A stretch of DNA of 64,000 nucleotides. Origin: Lineus longissimus (lineage: Eukaryota; Nemertea; Pilidiophora; Heteronemertea; Lineidae). Each line of letters starts with the position of its first letter. Positions within the stretch are counted from its first letter, which is position 1. Position numbers and translations under genes: made by a program. Under the pieces are notes generated by a model. It ran no database searches and was not told where the DNA came from. It worked only from the letters and a program-made list of their open reading frames with translations. Where the stretch lies: positions 8,744,001-8,808,000 of the forward strand of contig NC_088317.1 of the NCBI RefSeq assembly GCF_910592395.1. The letters run 5' to 3'. This document shows, piece after piece, positions 12,466 to 23,025 of the stretch.

Positions 12466-15335
12466 CTTATTTCTCTCCTGCCTCTAACAATCTCAAACGC
12501 TGTATCGGGCGTCTCCTCATTCCTGCCGGCGTTTTTACATTCACTGAGCGAACTAAACCATCCCTTCCTGGAAAAACATATGTAATTCTTCCCAGCAACC
12601 AATCTTGTCTCTTTTGATCATCATCCAAAAGAACCACATCTCCAACTTTAAGGTTACGTTGTGCTTCGACCCATTTCGGTAAGGCGTTCAGCTCCTGCGT
12701 ACTCGTTCGTCCATCTATTCCATAACATCTTGGAAAGTCGTTGTTGGTAAACCCAGCGTTTTCCTAACGGGGTTGTCTTCGTGTCTCGGTCCAGATCAGG
12801 TAAGATATGTGGTACTCGTCCAATTGTTAGATGTCCTGGTTTTAAAGCCGCAAGATCCTCCTTGTCACTCGATACCACCGTTAGTGGCCGAGAGTTAATC
12901 TGAGCTTCTACTTCGGTTAATGTTGTCTCCATTTCAATAAAAGAAAGTCTAGACTTGCCTAGAATTCTTTTCAGTGTGGTTTTCACACTTCGAACCATTC
13001 TCTCATAGAATCCTCCATGCCATGGAGCTCGTTCTGTTATAAAACACCGAGTTATTCCTATTCGACCAAGTTGATCTCGGAGATTCTTTAATGTTTTATA
13101 GATTATCAATAAGATACTGGATGCTTTCTTAAAGGTCTTGGCAATGTCAGAATAAATCTTATGACACTGCCCTCATCTGCTCGTCATTCTCCTCAGTGCC
13201 ATTAGGAAGTGTTCTGTCGTCAAATCCTCGACCAGCTCTAGATGAACCGCTATTGTTACCATGCAGGTAAACAAACAGATGTAAGCTTTCTTGTTCAATC
13301 CACCACTGATCTTTACATATAGAGGGCCAGCGAAGTCAACTCCAATATTTGTAAATCAAGGAATCACAGAAGTCCAATCGGTAGGCAATGGTGCAATCTT
13401 CTGTGTTAGCTTGATTGGTTCCCTGCATACCTGACAATGGTTTATTATTCTCCTGACCTCCAGTCGTCCATGCACCAACCAATATCTACTCCTCATACTG
13501 GCTAGGGTCTGCGCTCTGCCTATGCTAAGATTCTTAGTATGATGATGCATAACAAGCTTGTCAATGAAATGGTTATGAGTTGGCATAATGATGGGGTTTC
13601 TCGTTTCCTCTGGGAGTTTACTGTATTGCAGGCGTCCTCCTAATCTGAGAACATCCTTCTTGTCATCCCAATATGGATCCAACTTTCCTAACATGCTGTT
13701 TTTCTGAACATTCTCACCCCTTTTTAAACTCTCTATTTCTTCTCTGAAATTCTTCCGTTGAGCCCATTGGATCCATTTCAACACTTCTTCCTCTCGGTCT
13801 GTGACAGTAACACCAATACTCCCCTCATCTATGATCCACTCGTCTAAACATGTCTTCTTCTCTCTATGATGTTTCGCCAGCTTCTCACTAGTGTCATCAC
13901 CCTGATGAACTTCTGAAGAGATGAAAACCTTTTCATCAAGTTCTCTTGCTGATCGGGTTCATCGGGATCTGATTCAGTGACGCTGAAGACACCGACTTGG
14001 TGTTTCTCCGCTTCTTCTATTCTCGCTGACTCCACAACGGGTTGACTTGGCCACTCTTCATCACTTCTCAAAAATGTAGGTCCATCCAAACACAATGTTG
14101 CTTCTACTAAGGCACTCGCTGATATTCTTCTCGAACAAAGATCCGCTGGATTTTGCTTCCGAGGGACATATTTCCAACTGTTAGGATTTACCAGTTCTTG
14201 GATTTCTGAGACCCGGTTGGCTACAAAAGTCTGCCAGGTGTAAGCTGGCTGACGTACCCAATGTAGTACCACTTGTGAATCTGTCCAACAGACCTTGTCA
14301 TCTATCTTCAGCTTCAGCTCCTTTTCAACATAGTTTATCAATCGTACATGAGGGCGGCCATCAACTCTAGTTCTGTGACAGTTCGCCTTTTCCCGACAGG
14401 TACAACTCTTGTTTTGGCACATAGTAATGATGTGTGAACTCTGTCTGATCCTGTATCCGCTACACTCAAATAAACGGCTGAACCATAAGCTGCCTCACTG
14501 GCATCTCTAAATCCATGCAGGGTATAAGTTGGTGTTGCGAAATCGTCAGGAATCAAACATCTCGCTACCTTGATCTCATCAAGGTCAGGAACTTCATTCT
14601 TCAATCTCAACCACTGTTCCTCTAGATCCTCTGGTACAGGCTCATCCCAGTCTAGGCTGGTCAACCATGACCTTTGGAAAATCTGCTTGGCAATGACTGT
14701 AAAGGGTGAAACCATTCCTAAGGGATCGTAAACTCGGTGTAGTTGTTTCAAGATGGTGCGCTTTGTTTCACATCCAATGTCGTCCATCTTATCACAGAAC
14801 GAGAACATCAGAACGTCATCCGTTGGCTCATCATATCGCACTCCTAACGTCTTGGTTGCAGACTCTGTACCAATCACAGTCTTAGTGCATTGTGCAGCTA
14901 AATCTCTCTCTTCCAACAATGACAATGCCTCATGTTTGTTGGAAAGAAACTTTCTCAGTGGCCAACCGCCTGATCCCAGAACCATTTTGAGATTCAACGC
15001 TAGTACTGAAGCCTCCTCCACGGTACTATCACCAGTCAAAACGTCGTCGACAAATATATTTTCCGTTATTTCTGTTACAGCCTTCGGAAATATATCTCGT
15101 TGAGTCTCCACATGATCAAGAACTGTCTTAATACTGGAAAAGGGGATGGAGTTAAACGAAACGTCACAGTTGTCAGACGATAGATATCAGGCTCCTTATC
15201 AGTATCCAGATCTCGCCAAAAGAATCGCTGCATATCTCTAGCAACCTCTCTCATCTTAACGTTCAAAAACATTTTCTTTATGTCGGCTACGATTGCAACC
15301 TTATGTCTTCTAAACCTCATCAGTACTCCAGGTAA
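12466..15335 (-). pseudogene. BEL/Pao retrotransposon pol fragment 3 (RT to integrase)
   Basis: The best preserved of the three BEL/Pao bodies, read from 15335 down to 12466. The reverse transcriptase shows VAIVADIKKMFLNVKM (catalytic Asp of motif A) and IFVDDVLTG (the family's YVDD-type box). The connection and RNase H parts follow with HGFRDASEAAYGSAVYL and VCWTDSQVVLHWVRQPAY. Then come the HHCC zinc domain (MHHHTKNLSIGRAQT, CQVC), an integrase core with YSDIAKTFKKA, ERAPWHGGFYERMVRSVK, and the C-terminal domain containing KVGDVVLLDDDQKRQDWLLG (12.5-12.66 kb). Frame changes near 13.1-13.35, 13.8 and 15.1 kb break it. N-terminal RT, protease and gag are missing where a foldback element begins at 15353. 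Confidence 0.92.
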
Positions 15336-15352
15336 GTAGTAGGTATAATGTC

Positions 15353-15540
15353 CCTTTCAACGCCCAAAGTCCGAGGCCCAAAGTCCAAGGGTCGCGGGGC
15401 GTTGAAAGGTGCATCATTCGACGCCTGCGACAAATGCCCTCCCGTGATATTGTGCTTAAAGTATTTTTTCCGCGCTTCGTGTAAGCGCTCAGAAATTCGG
15501 CGCTATCTGTCCGCGCTGTCCACGGGAGGGCATTCGTCGC
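15353..15540. repeat. Foldback repeat with two nested inverted pairs
   Basis: CCTTTCAACGCCC at 15353 pairs with GGGCGTTGAAAGG at 15397. GCGACAAATGCCCTCCCGTG at 15427 pairs, with one mismatch, with its reverse complement at 15521-15540. The stretch also reads as a plus-strand open frame, but that frame is driven by the GC-rich inverted repeats and resembles no protein. It sits at the truncated 5' edge of BEL copy 3. Confidence 0.7.
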
Positions 15541-15780
15541 GTTTCAAATATAGTAGAGAAATAGAGACAGAACAACCGAACATGACACATTAAAGCGCAT
15601 CATGCAGGTTCGTTTTCCCTTTTTATTTTGTTGCTCCTTCTCTGGAATGGGAACTCTTAGTGGCAATATTTTAACATGATATTATAAACAACTGAGAAAA
15701 AGGGAATTTTAGCAGCGAACACTTTCTTAATTTCAAAACGTATCTTCACTTAGCGGCACCCCTGTGGTTTGTCTATCAAT

Positions 15781-16353
15781 ACAATTCAATTCAATTTATT
15801 TCAATTGATTTTTAGGCCACCGGCCCTTTACAGCATGAACATATAGACATATACACGAGGATGATACAATAGGAAGACACGATGATACATAGTAATACAC
15901 ATACACTAACGCCTCTGCTCGTTTACTTTTTGCAGATACATGGCCGATAAATTTCGTAAAATTTCATAACGTTTTGGAGACATAATATTGATAAATAATG
16001 ATAGAACGGTTGGTCGTACAAATGCAAATACAAAACATATAAATATTGTATCAATCGTAAGGAGTATTTCAGAACATTGGCTTTGCAATAGGAAACTACT
16101 TACGGCGGCCGCAATCTCCCAAAGCCGCAGTATTATGGGCCTTTGTTGAAACATTCATAAAACGCTTGCATGCATAATATTGTACTCATTCAATTGTCGT
16201 GAAGTCCTCATGGCCCCATAAGTCAAGATCGGGGAGATTTTTGTGTTAATGATCTTAAAGAATAAACTAGTCGACAGCTCACAAAAAATCCCTAATGAGC
16301 ATAGACATTGGGAACTGCTCTCTTGCCTTTCTCTGCTATATGATACAAACAAG
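15781..16353 (-). pseudogene. LINE ORF2 C-terminal fragment
   Basis: Minus-strand frames carry the block TKISPILTYGA, which resembles the region after the reverse transcriptase in CR1/L2-type LINEs. Further on there is a tail containing MSPKRYEILRNLSAMYLQKV, like the extreme C-terminus of such ORFs. The plus-strand left edge near 15781 has the AATTCAATTCAATTTATTTC repeat typical of LINE 3' ends, and then TTTAGGCCACCGGCC. Between the blocks the sequence is internally deleted or frameshifted. No catalytic part is present. Confidence 0.5.
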
Positions 16354-16444
16354 AGAATGTACCTTTCTAATAGACAGACAACAGGAGCGATTGCTTTTCA
16401 CTCATATACCAGTATCCCTAATGTTCAAAGTACAGGCTATATAC

Positions 16445-16934
16445 TTAATTTACAAAACTATATACAACAACAGCAGCAGTGATCCCGGCAGTGATCCTTT
16501 CATTGGGAGCAGGAATTTCTATCAAATGCATGTTACCGCACGGAAGGATAAGTAAGTGGGCGATACAGTCTCCTCTTTTTACTATGTATGGTTTTGTCCC
16601 CTCGTTTCGAACTAATATTGTCACTGATTTTTCGAAATCCGCTTCAATGACGGCGGGAAAAATACAAATGTTATGACTATAGGTTAAATCTGCCGCCCCC
16701 TGATCATACCAAAATGTCCAGCCGGAATGAAAAGAACAATGTCTGTGGGCACGGGTGTGAAACCGCCCCATGTCCGACAGAGACCGTCTCGCACACGTAC
16801 AACTCCAGTGCGCTTGCATTTGACGAGGGCCACATTGACTCGATCATTCGTGGGGAATATCGCGCGAACTTGATACGAAGAGTCATCTTATTTTGATCCC
16901 TACCTATCCTCTCGATGGTCTGAATTTTGTGCAC
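16445..16934 (-). pseudogene. Virus-derived dUTPase-related protein, frameshifted
   Basis: A dUTPase-type beta fold can be followed across three minus-strand frames. The first (16934-16704) holds the motif-1-like strand (ALELYVCETVSV). A second short frame near 16700-16760 holds the VPTDIVLFIPAG strand and HFGMIRGR. The third (to 16445) has the motif-3-like IFPAVIEADFEKSVTILVRN and the motif-4-like VKRGDCIAHLLIL. The usual motif 2 (PRSGL) and the C-terminal motif 5 are absent, so it would be catalytically dead even without the two frameshifts. dUTPase-related non-enzymes are known from herpesviruses and from adenovirus E4-ORF1. It faces away from the second dUTPase gene at 20751. Confidence 0.7.
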
Positions 16935-17131
16935 GTGTATTCAAAGTTTTTTTCGAAACCAAAATCGTCATATTGCAATAGATGAATCAAAATCGCCCCG
17001 TTTTGTCGTAGGACATCAAAGGGGCAGAAAGCCTGAGTATTGAATCCCTCTGCCCGCAGTTGACAGATGATGCACTGAGGCATTTTTCTGAAAGATGGAA
17101 TAAAATTCTCTTTCTGTTGTTTGTTTTTCAT
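16904..17131 (-). CDS. Hypothetical ORF upstream of the dUTPase-related pseudogene
   Basis: A 75-residue minus-strand open frame, with the start at 17131. It contains a CIICQLRAEG Cys pair and a stretch ending FEYTCTKFRPSRG, and it overlaps the beginning of the dUTPase-like frame. It could be the N-terminal part of the same protein before a frameshift, or a separate small viral gene. I recognise no family. Confidence 0.3.
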   Translation of the reverse strand: MKNKQQKENFIPSFRKMPQCIICQLRAEGFNTQAFCPFDVLRQNGAILIHLLQYDDFGFEKNFEYTCTKFRPSRG

Positions 17132-17269
17132 AGCGAGAAGGGGCTATTAAAAGAGACGTTTAATTGTTCAAAGGCGTGTCAGCTCCAGCAAGCTTCTTTT
17201 AAAGTGTTTCGTTACAAATGTTGTTTTCTTATCGAAGAGTTAGTTTGTTTTTAGCTGCGCGCGGTTGTT

Positions 17270-17539
17270 TTATTTTCGTGTTTCTTTGCCAAATATGTTT
17301 TTGTAAAGGTAAAAAGCGACAAAATATAGTAGCGACTGTACGTCCCGTTGTCTAAAACAAGAAGATAACGCACTGCTTGGGAAATTACATTGAATATTAA
17401 CAATTCTCCCTTTGAATTTAAGCTTTAGTCTTGGCGGCCGTGGTGTCAAACAAGAATGTATTTCTTTCAAAATGTGTTCATAAAGTTTCTTGAAATTTTT
17501 CCTTTCAAGCCAAGCGCCTATATTTTTTCGCAGATGCAA
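17270..17539 (-). CDS. Hypothetical basic ORF, 89 residues
   Basis: An open frame with start at 17539 and a basic, leucine-rich protein (MHLRKNIGAWLERKNFKKLY, later RPPRLKLKFKGR). It has the same orientation as the dUTPase-related pseudogene just downstream and sits at the edge of the large direct repeats. No family is recognised. Its position suggests it is part of the viral island. Confidence 0.35.
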   Translation of the reverse strand: MHLRKNIGAWLERKNFKKLYEHILKEIHSCLTPRPPRLKLKFKGRIVNIQCNFPSSALSSCFRQRDVQSLLYFVAFYLYKNIFGKETRK

Positions 17540-17540
17540 A

Positions 17541-18435
17541 GTAATGTGTAATTTCTTACTAACCCGGTAGGAAATGTCAGTAAAACGTCGCGTAACATAA
17601 CCGTCTTTAACTGTTTGGAAATATTTTTTGGAAAAGTGTTAGATTTCAAACTTGTATTTTTCAAAAAATGAAGGCTCTATAAGGTCAAAGTGAAATATAA
17701 CTTGTTTGATGGAACTAACTATTGTATCATTCATTCAGCTTTATGGGGGTTATGGAAGAAACTTAAGTTTTTTCTAGCGCGTGCACGGGTATACAGTTGT
17801 TGTTGTGTATACTTTTTATGAATGATTATGTACTGTACTTACAAATACTCAGTCTTACATGTAATTCCCTTTAGAATTCCTGAAGTCATAAACACTAGTG
17901 AATGAAACAGTTGTAGAACACAATCATGCTCCAAACGTTGAATGATATATTGAGGCTATACTGTATGTGTATGAGAAACATCAGGTCGAGCTGTCTGGAA
18001 AGAGAAAAACGAGGGTTGACGTTAGTTTGCTGTCAGAGAATATCGCTTACGATCATGTAAAGAAATGTGTATTTTTTTCCTAACCCAGTAGGAAATGTCA
18101 GTAAAACCTCGCGTAACATAAGCGCTTTTTCTGTCTGGAAATTTATTTTTTAAATGAAGGTTCTATCAGGTCAAAGTGAAATATAACCTGTTTTATGGAA
18201 CTAAGTACTGTACCGCGTTCACGTGGTTATACTTTTTATTAATGAATGTATATGTACTTACAAATACTCCTACATGTTATTCCCTTTAGAATATTCCTGT
18301 ACACTCGTGCTTCATCCGTTGAATGATTTTGTGAAAACACCAGGTCGAGCTGTCTGGAAAGAGGAAAACGAGGGTTGACATAGTTTGCTGTCAGAGAATA
18401 TCGCTTACGATCATGTATCACATGCTTTTGTTCCA
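17541..18435 (+). repeat. ~520-bp direct duplication
   Basis: Unit 1 starts at about 17541 and unit 2 at about 18060. Both begin with a TTCTTACTAACCC or TTCCTAACCC lead-in to GTAGGAAATGTCAGTAAAAC and share CGCGTAACATAA, GGTCAAAGTGAAATATAAC, GGTCGAGCTGTCTGGAAAGA and TCAGAGAATATCGCTTACGA. Unit 2 is shorter (about 370 bp) because of internal deletions. The repeat is non-coding and lies between the two divergent dUTPase-family genes. Confidence 0.85.
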
Positions 18436-18675
18436 ACGGCGTGCTCTTTGCTTTTTACTTCACATGATCAGGAATTGATGTAATGAGACAGGCTAAGTAC
18501 AGCGTGTCCTTGTCGCATTGTATAAATAATAAACATTAGCGCTTGTCTATTTTGTTCAGATGTTATTCTGGAAAATTAAATAGAAAGGATATGATGAGTT
18601 TTGTTAAACAAATAACAGCCTTCGTTTAGTAGAGACAGTATTTTTGTCCGTCCTTGTGAGTAAACAAATAGGCCT

Positions 18676-19418
18676 ACCTTTTAATCGGGCGGGCAGCAAG
18701 GGCTGTTTGTATCTGCATGGCGCTGGAAGAGAAATATGGCGTCGCATGTTATTTCATTTCCCAAAGAAGAGATGATTATTATTGTTGAAGCAAAATCATA
18801 CTGAGCCGACAGAACTATAAACATGAAGGCCCTACCTTGATTCACGATAACATAATGTTTCTCGGCTTTGGGGCGCTTGTGTATAAGCCATCCTTCTGAA
18901 AGAGAAAATAATGGTCGGATGTTACCTTTTAATCGGGCGGGCAGCAAGGGCTGTTTATATCTGCATGGCGCTGGAAGAGAAATATGGGGTCGCAAGTTAT
19001 TTAATTTCCCAAAGGAGAGATGATTATTATTGTTGAATCAAAATCATACTGAGCCGACAGGACTATAAAAATGAAGGCCCTACCTTGATTCACGATAACA
19101 TAATGTTTCTCGGCTTTGGGGCGCTTGTGTATAAGCCATCCCTCTGAAAGAGAAATAATGGACGGATGTTACCTTTTAATCGGGCGGGCAGCAAGGGCTG
19201 TTTATATCTGCATGGCGCTAGAAGAGAAATATGGGGTCGTAGTTATTTCATTTCCCAAAGGAGAGATGATTATTATTGTTGAATCAAAATCATACTGAGC
19301 CGACAGAACTATAAAAATGAAGGTCTTACCTTGATTCACGATAACATAATGTTTCTCGGCTTTGGGGCGCTTGTGTATAAGCCATCCCTCTGAAAGAGAA
19401 AATAATGGACGGATGTTA
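18676..19418 (+). repeat. ~247-bp tandem repeat, three copies
   Basis: Units begin with ACCTTTTAATCGGGCGGGCA at 18676, 18924 and 19171, giving periods of 248 and 247 bp. They continue with CATGGCGCTGGAAGAGAAAT, GAGATGATTATTATTGTTGA and ACATAATGTTTCTCGGCTTT. They are very similar to each other, so the array is younger than the 520-bp duplication beside it. No conserved open frame runs through the units. Confidence 0.92.
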
Positions 19419-20663
19419 CTAAGTCTGTTTCTGAAGACTTTTAGCCGAGCTGCTAACTAAACGGAAAAATAACAGTTATAAGGCCTACCTTTTATCCCGA
19501 TTGCTTCTCAGCAAAATGTGTGTGCGTAAATTACCCGCACATGCGAAATGGGGGAAGTTTTGCCCTCACAGCTCTTGATAAAGGTTGAAATATTCCATTT
19601 TTGACCAATAATGGAGGCTAGAAGTGTAGTTTGCCACGTAAGGAGTCACGAGACCATAATAGAATATTGTTGTATTGATTTACAAACGAACTCCTTGACC
19701 TAAAGCCCTTCGAACTGATCAAGGCACCTCCAGGCACTTTTGAAATTATTCTCAAGAACAATCTCCCACTGATTATATAGGGTGCTTAATATTTCATCAC
19801 TAATCCAAGCTCAGATTATATATAACTCGGCCACAATAACAGCCAGTACGTGCGAAAAGACGATGATTCATTATAAAACAATTAGGCACTTTAACTTCAC
19901 TTTTCGGTCACCCAATTGATCACATTGGATTGTGCGTATTAGAAATGATGCCAAGAGAATAAGTTCATAAGAGTTTTTTCGTTGTTGCTAGAACAAAAAC
20001 AATTGTTATCGCTCCAAGAACAGCTGGAAAAAGGCCTAATTTAACATGCCGGTTAACCAGCCTCTCACTAGTACAATCTACCTTTTTGAAATGACGCCAA
20101 AAATCATTTAAACAAGAGCTTGATTTGGCTCATTGACATACTAACTAGCGCGCTGTGTTTTATCAAAGTGATCTTGAACTCACCAACGAAGTAAATTTTG
20201 CAAAGCAGTTCAGAACATTTAGTTCTGCAATCAGATAATGAGTTGGTCTTACATCTCGTCCACGAAATAACAATGGGAAGATATTGTGGGCCTAAGTATC
20301 TTCTTTTTTTCCTGTAGCATTTTGTCGTCACAAAGCTATTATTACGAAGAAATTGAATGCTTGTTCTCCTAGTTTTTCTTCTAACCTAGATGTGACACGA
20401 TCGTTTGTAATGGGTGATTTTGCTCGTGCGCAATTTGTCGTGTCAACTTGGCACTAGGACAAGGGTAAAGAAGGCAATTGAATTGCACATTGCGCTAGTA
20501 ACCTACCTCTCATTAGATTCTTCGCATCAGTAATTTGTTTTTCAATAGCAAACTTGTTCTACTTTGAGGAGAAAATCATTTTAGAAGGCCCAGCATATTC
20601 TCGTCACAAGGCAATTATGAGCAAAACGATGTTTGCTGTGGTTATTTTTCTCTTAACCGTGAT
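19419..20663. other. Non-coding leader between the repeats and the dUTPase gene
   Basis: No gene is recognised. The stretch contains a duplicated segment immediately upstream of the dUTPase start (described separately). Its left part, near 19481, begins with another partial ACCTTTTATCCCGATTGC, a decayed fourth unit of the tandem array. Confidence 0.45.
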
Positions 20664-20760
20664 GTGATACGATATAATCAAACCAACGCGTTGGCACCGC
20701 CGATTGTTGCTTTCAATACGACTGATTTTGTTAGTGCGCATTTCGTCATCATGTCAGACG
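20330..20760 (+). promoter_or_regulatory. Duplicated upstream segment before the dUTPase start
   Basis: Two diverged copies about 270 bp apart, at roughly 20330-20450 and 20605-20760. Both show CGTCACAA, then TTTTTCTTCTAACC or TTTTTCTCTTAACC, a near-identical TGATGTGA/TACGAT-type box, and GATTTTGCTCGTGCGCA or GATTTTGTTAGTGCGCA. The second copy ends at the likely dUTPase start codon at 20751. This could be a duplicated promoter, or the 5' end of a duplicated gene. No TATA box is obvious. Confidence 0.35.
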
Positions 20761-21266
20761 ACCAACTTTTATTCTATAGACCAAAGATTGTGGATGAAAA
20801 AAATGATGATGATGAAGCTGAAACACTCATTTTTCACAAATTGAGTGACTTAGCTTCTGCCCCGCAAAAGGCGACGGCACATTCAGTGGGTTTTGACCTG
20901 GCTAGCGCCCATGACTACACGATTTTGGCCGGTTGCTCGCAACTTGTCCGCACAGATTTACAACTCGTTCTTCCAAGAGCGTGTTATGGTCGAATCGCGC
21001 CTCGCTCAGGTCTAGCCTTAAACTATATGATAGCCGTAGGCGCATGTGTAATCGATTCCGATTTTAGAGGCAATTTGGGTATTTTGCTATTCAATCATCA
21101 TCCGCAAAACGAATTTCGTATTCGACACGGCGATCGTGTGGCCCAACTTATTTGCGAAAGAGCCCTTATGCCACGTATTCGAGAATCCAAAGATGAATTG
21201 CCCCGCGCGGCCAAGGCGGTTTTGGATCAGCTGGCGGCTATTCTACGAGAAATTAAAAAGCCGTGA
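20751..21266 (+). pseudogene. Virus-derived dUTPase (dUTP diphosphatase), one frameshift
   Basis: dUTPase hydrolyses dUTP to dUMP and pyrophosphate, keeping uracil out of DNA. Four of the five trimeric-dUTPase motifs are in order in one frame: HSVGFDL (motif 1), GRIAPRSGLA (motif 2, with the catalytic-site Ser), GACVIDSDFRG (motif 3, with the catalytic Asp) and RHGDRVAQLI (motif 4). Motif 5 (RGQGGFGSAGG) lies at 21206-21238 in a different frame that ends at TAA 21254, while the main frame runs past it to 21266. A small indel in the GC-rich stretch around 21200-21206 explains this. I prefer the Met at 20751 over the open frame from 20664, because the family begins shortly before motif 1. The gene leads the plus-strand viral cluster. 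Confidence 0.88.
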
Positions 21267-21333
21267 AATGAGCTTGTGATAAAAACGGACCATCCAAATG
21301 TAACGCTCAAAGTACAGTTGTATTGTTGTCACT

Positions 21334-21792
21334 ATGAGAGCACAATTCTCTTTTGATGTTTTGAAAAAGAAGCCCCATGATTTGGGGTGGAGCCGTTCAC
21401 TAAAGTCTACTGCGGCATCAGACATGCATTATATTAATAGGCGAAATAAGAGCTGCCGATGTCCAGATTTTGCCTTGACTTCGATCAAAGATGTATTAGA
21501 ACGTGTCTGTCATTTTGGGAATATCTGCCCCCTATGTAGAGTCGAATGTCCCCGTTGGAAGACAATGCAAATAGCTTTTGCACTACCTGATCTTTTATTG
21601 TTTTCGTTGCAATCATTAGTAAGCGAACAATTGATAAGAAAGAACGCATCTCCTGATGAAAGAAAGAAAACACAAGATACGAGTTACTCTATCCTTCGTT
21701 CGGGTTTACAAATAGATCTTGTCGCCTATCGCGCCATGCACGATATATTCTGTTTCGTGCCAGAGGAAGGGTCTAACTACGTCAAAACCTAA
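21334..21792 (+). CDS. Hypothetical protein with Cys pairs
   Basis: A 152-residue intact open frame 67 bp after the dUTPase. It contains CRCPDF, then CHFGNICPLCRVEC about 25 residues on, a spacing that could bind zinc, followed by a leucine-rich helix-like half (LLLFSLQSLVSEQLI). I recognise no family. The tight spacing and shared orientation with the following genes suggest a viral gene. It is one of the few frames in this island without a visible break. Confidence 0.45.
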   Translation: MRAQFSFDVLKKKPHDLGWSRSLKSTAASDMHYINRRNKSCRCPDFALTSIKDVLERVCHFGNICPLCRVECPRWKTMQIAFALPDLLLFSLQSLVSEQLIRKNASPDERKKTQDTSYSILRSGLQIDLVAYRAMHDIFCFVPEEGSNYVKT

Positions 21793-21855
21793 CTGAGACA
21801 ATAGCTAGGCGCCTACCATTTACTAATAATATTTCAAGGATAGCTTACTTTAATC

Positions 21856-22935
21856 GTGACCAAGTGGAGGAGCAGGAACAAGATACGTTGTCGTGTGCCC
21901 CTCAAATACGCAGTACAAAGGGGAAGTCGACCCAACACTAGTTCGAATTTTAGGATTCCTTTGGCAAAGCCGCTCGATTTCACGATGTCGCCTTTTGCAT
22001 ACGAATGTGGCATCGCGGAGGTCAGCTACGCACATTCTTGGTCAAGCGAGATCAACGTTAAGAGGTGTACTTACCAGATAGCGCTGGCAGATTTAAACGA
22101 ACCCGACAAAGCGCCCGTATTGCTTGATGCCTGCGCGCAGAGCGAAAAAATGGCCTCGTCAATTGAAGATTTGATAACGGCGCTAAATAGACAGAAACCA
22201 GTTCAGTGGAGCGGTGATTTTCTTCTCACGCGGGGTGAACACGTAGCAATAAAACTGAGACACGGCGAAGCCATTTCGATGGACACTTACTTCGCAGAAG
22301 TGCTCGGTTTTGCGAAGGCGAATTATTTTCACGTCGATGGAAAAATTATTATACCGAAGAGTAATTATGAGGCTAAGAAACGACACCAGTACACACTGTT
22401 GGCAAAAACAGTATTGGGGGAACATTCGGCCAAGGAAACCCAGTGACGGCGGACCCTCTTGTGGGCAAAAAAAGTCCCGAAGGAGAGGACACCGATCGCA
22501 CTTTTAAAAGCGATGATTTCGGCAGGTCAGACGAAAGTATGGATGATAATGATGATGATGATACGTCTAGTTTACAAGGAGATCAGGCGACCGTGAATTT
22601 ACCCCTTCTGTCGAGGCGTTTTTTATCGCGTTGTAGCGGAATGAAAATGTGATTTAATGTCCTCGAAGTATGCACTATTCTTTTACTCGAATTTAGTATA
22701 GCCAATACAAGTGGGAAACGTTTTTGTCCCCTTGCTACGAACGATACCCACACGCCCGGAAAAACATGGCAAATATCTCTCCAAATCGTTTGAAAGAATA
22801 CGCTACAGACCCCTGAGTGCAAAGTTTTTTCAATTTATAGAAATTAACATTTGCGACGATATGGGAAATCTAATCGATTTTAAATTCGGTAAAGTCATTG
22901 TGACATTACACATTCGACGCCAGCGGCGCCACTAG
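21856..22935 (+). pseudogene. Conserved virus-like family, disrupted in the middle
   Basis: The N-terminal part (21856-22446) carries SNFRIPLAKPLDF followed by CGIAEVSYAHSWSS. The C-terminal part (about 22670-22935) carries VGNVFVPLLRTIP, then FFQFIEINICDDMGNLIDFK and FGKVIVTLHIRRQ. From memory, proteins with this pattern (an N-terminal block ending in a PHSW-like motif and a C-terminal FGKVxVTLHF block) recur in many invertebrate genomes next to protein-primed PolB genes. Their function is unknown; a virion role is only a guess. Here the middle is broken by a frame change after 22446, a Ser/Asp-rich stretch (DDNDDDDTSS) and two in-frame stops near 22640 and 22700. Cellular location cannot be inferred. 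Confidence 0.55.
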
Positions 22936-23025
22936 ATGAAAGGCAGACTAGAGCTAGATTACCCGTTGCCTTTGTAAATAGCACAAATCATAAAAAACCA
23001 GGACAGAATCATTTTTAAGTGACAG

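Noticed and set aside
15348-15593. Plus-strand open frame of 81 codons
   Set aside because: It follows exactly a pair of GC-rich inverted repeats and matches no protein pattern.
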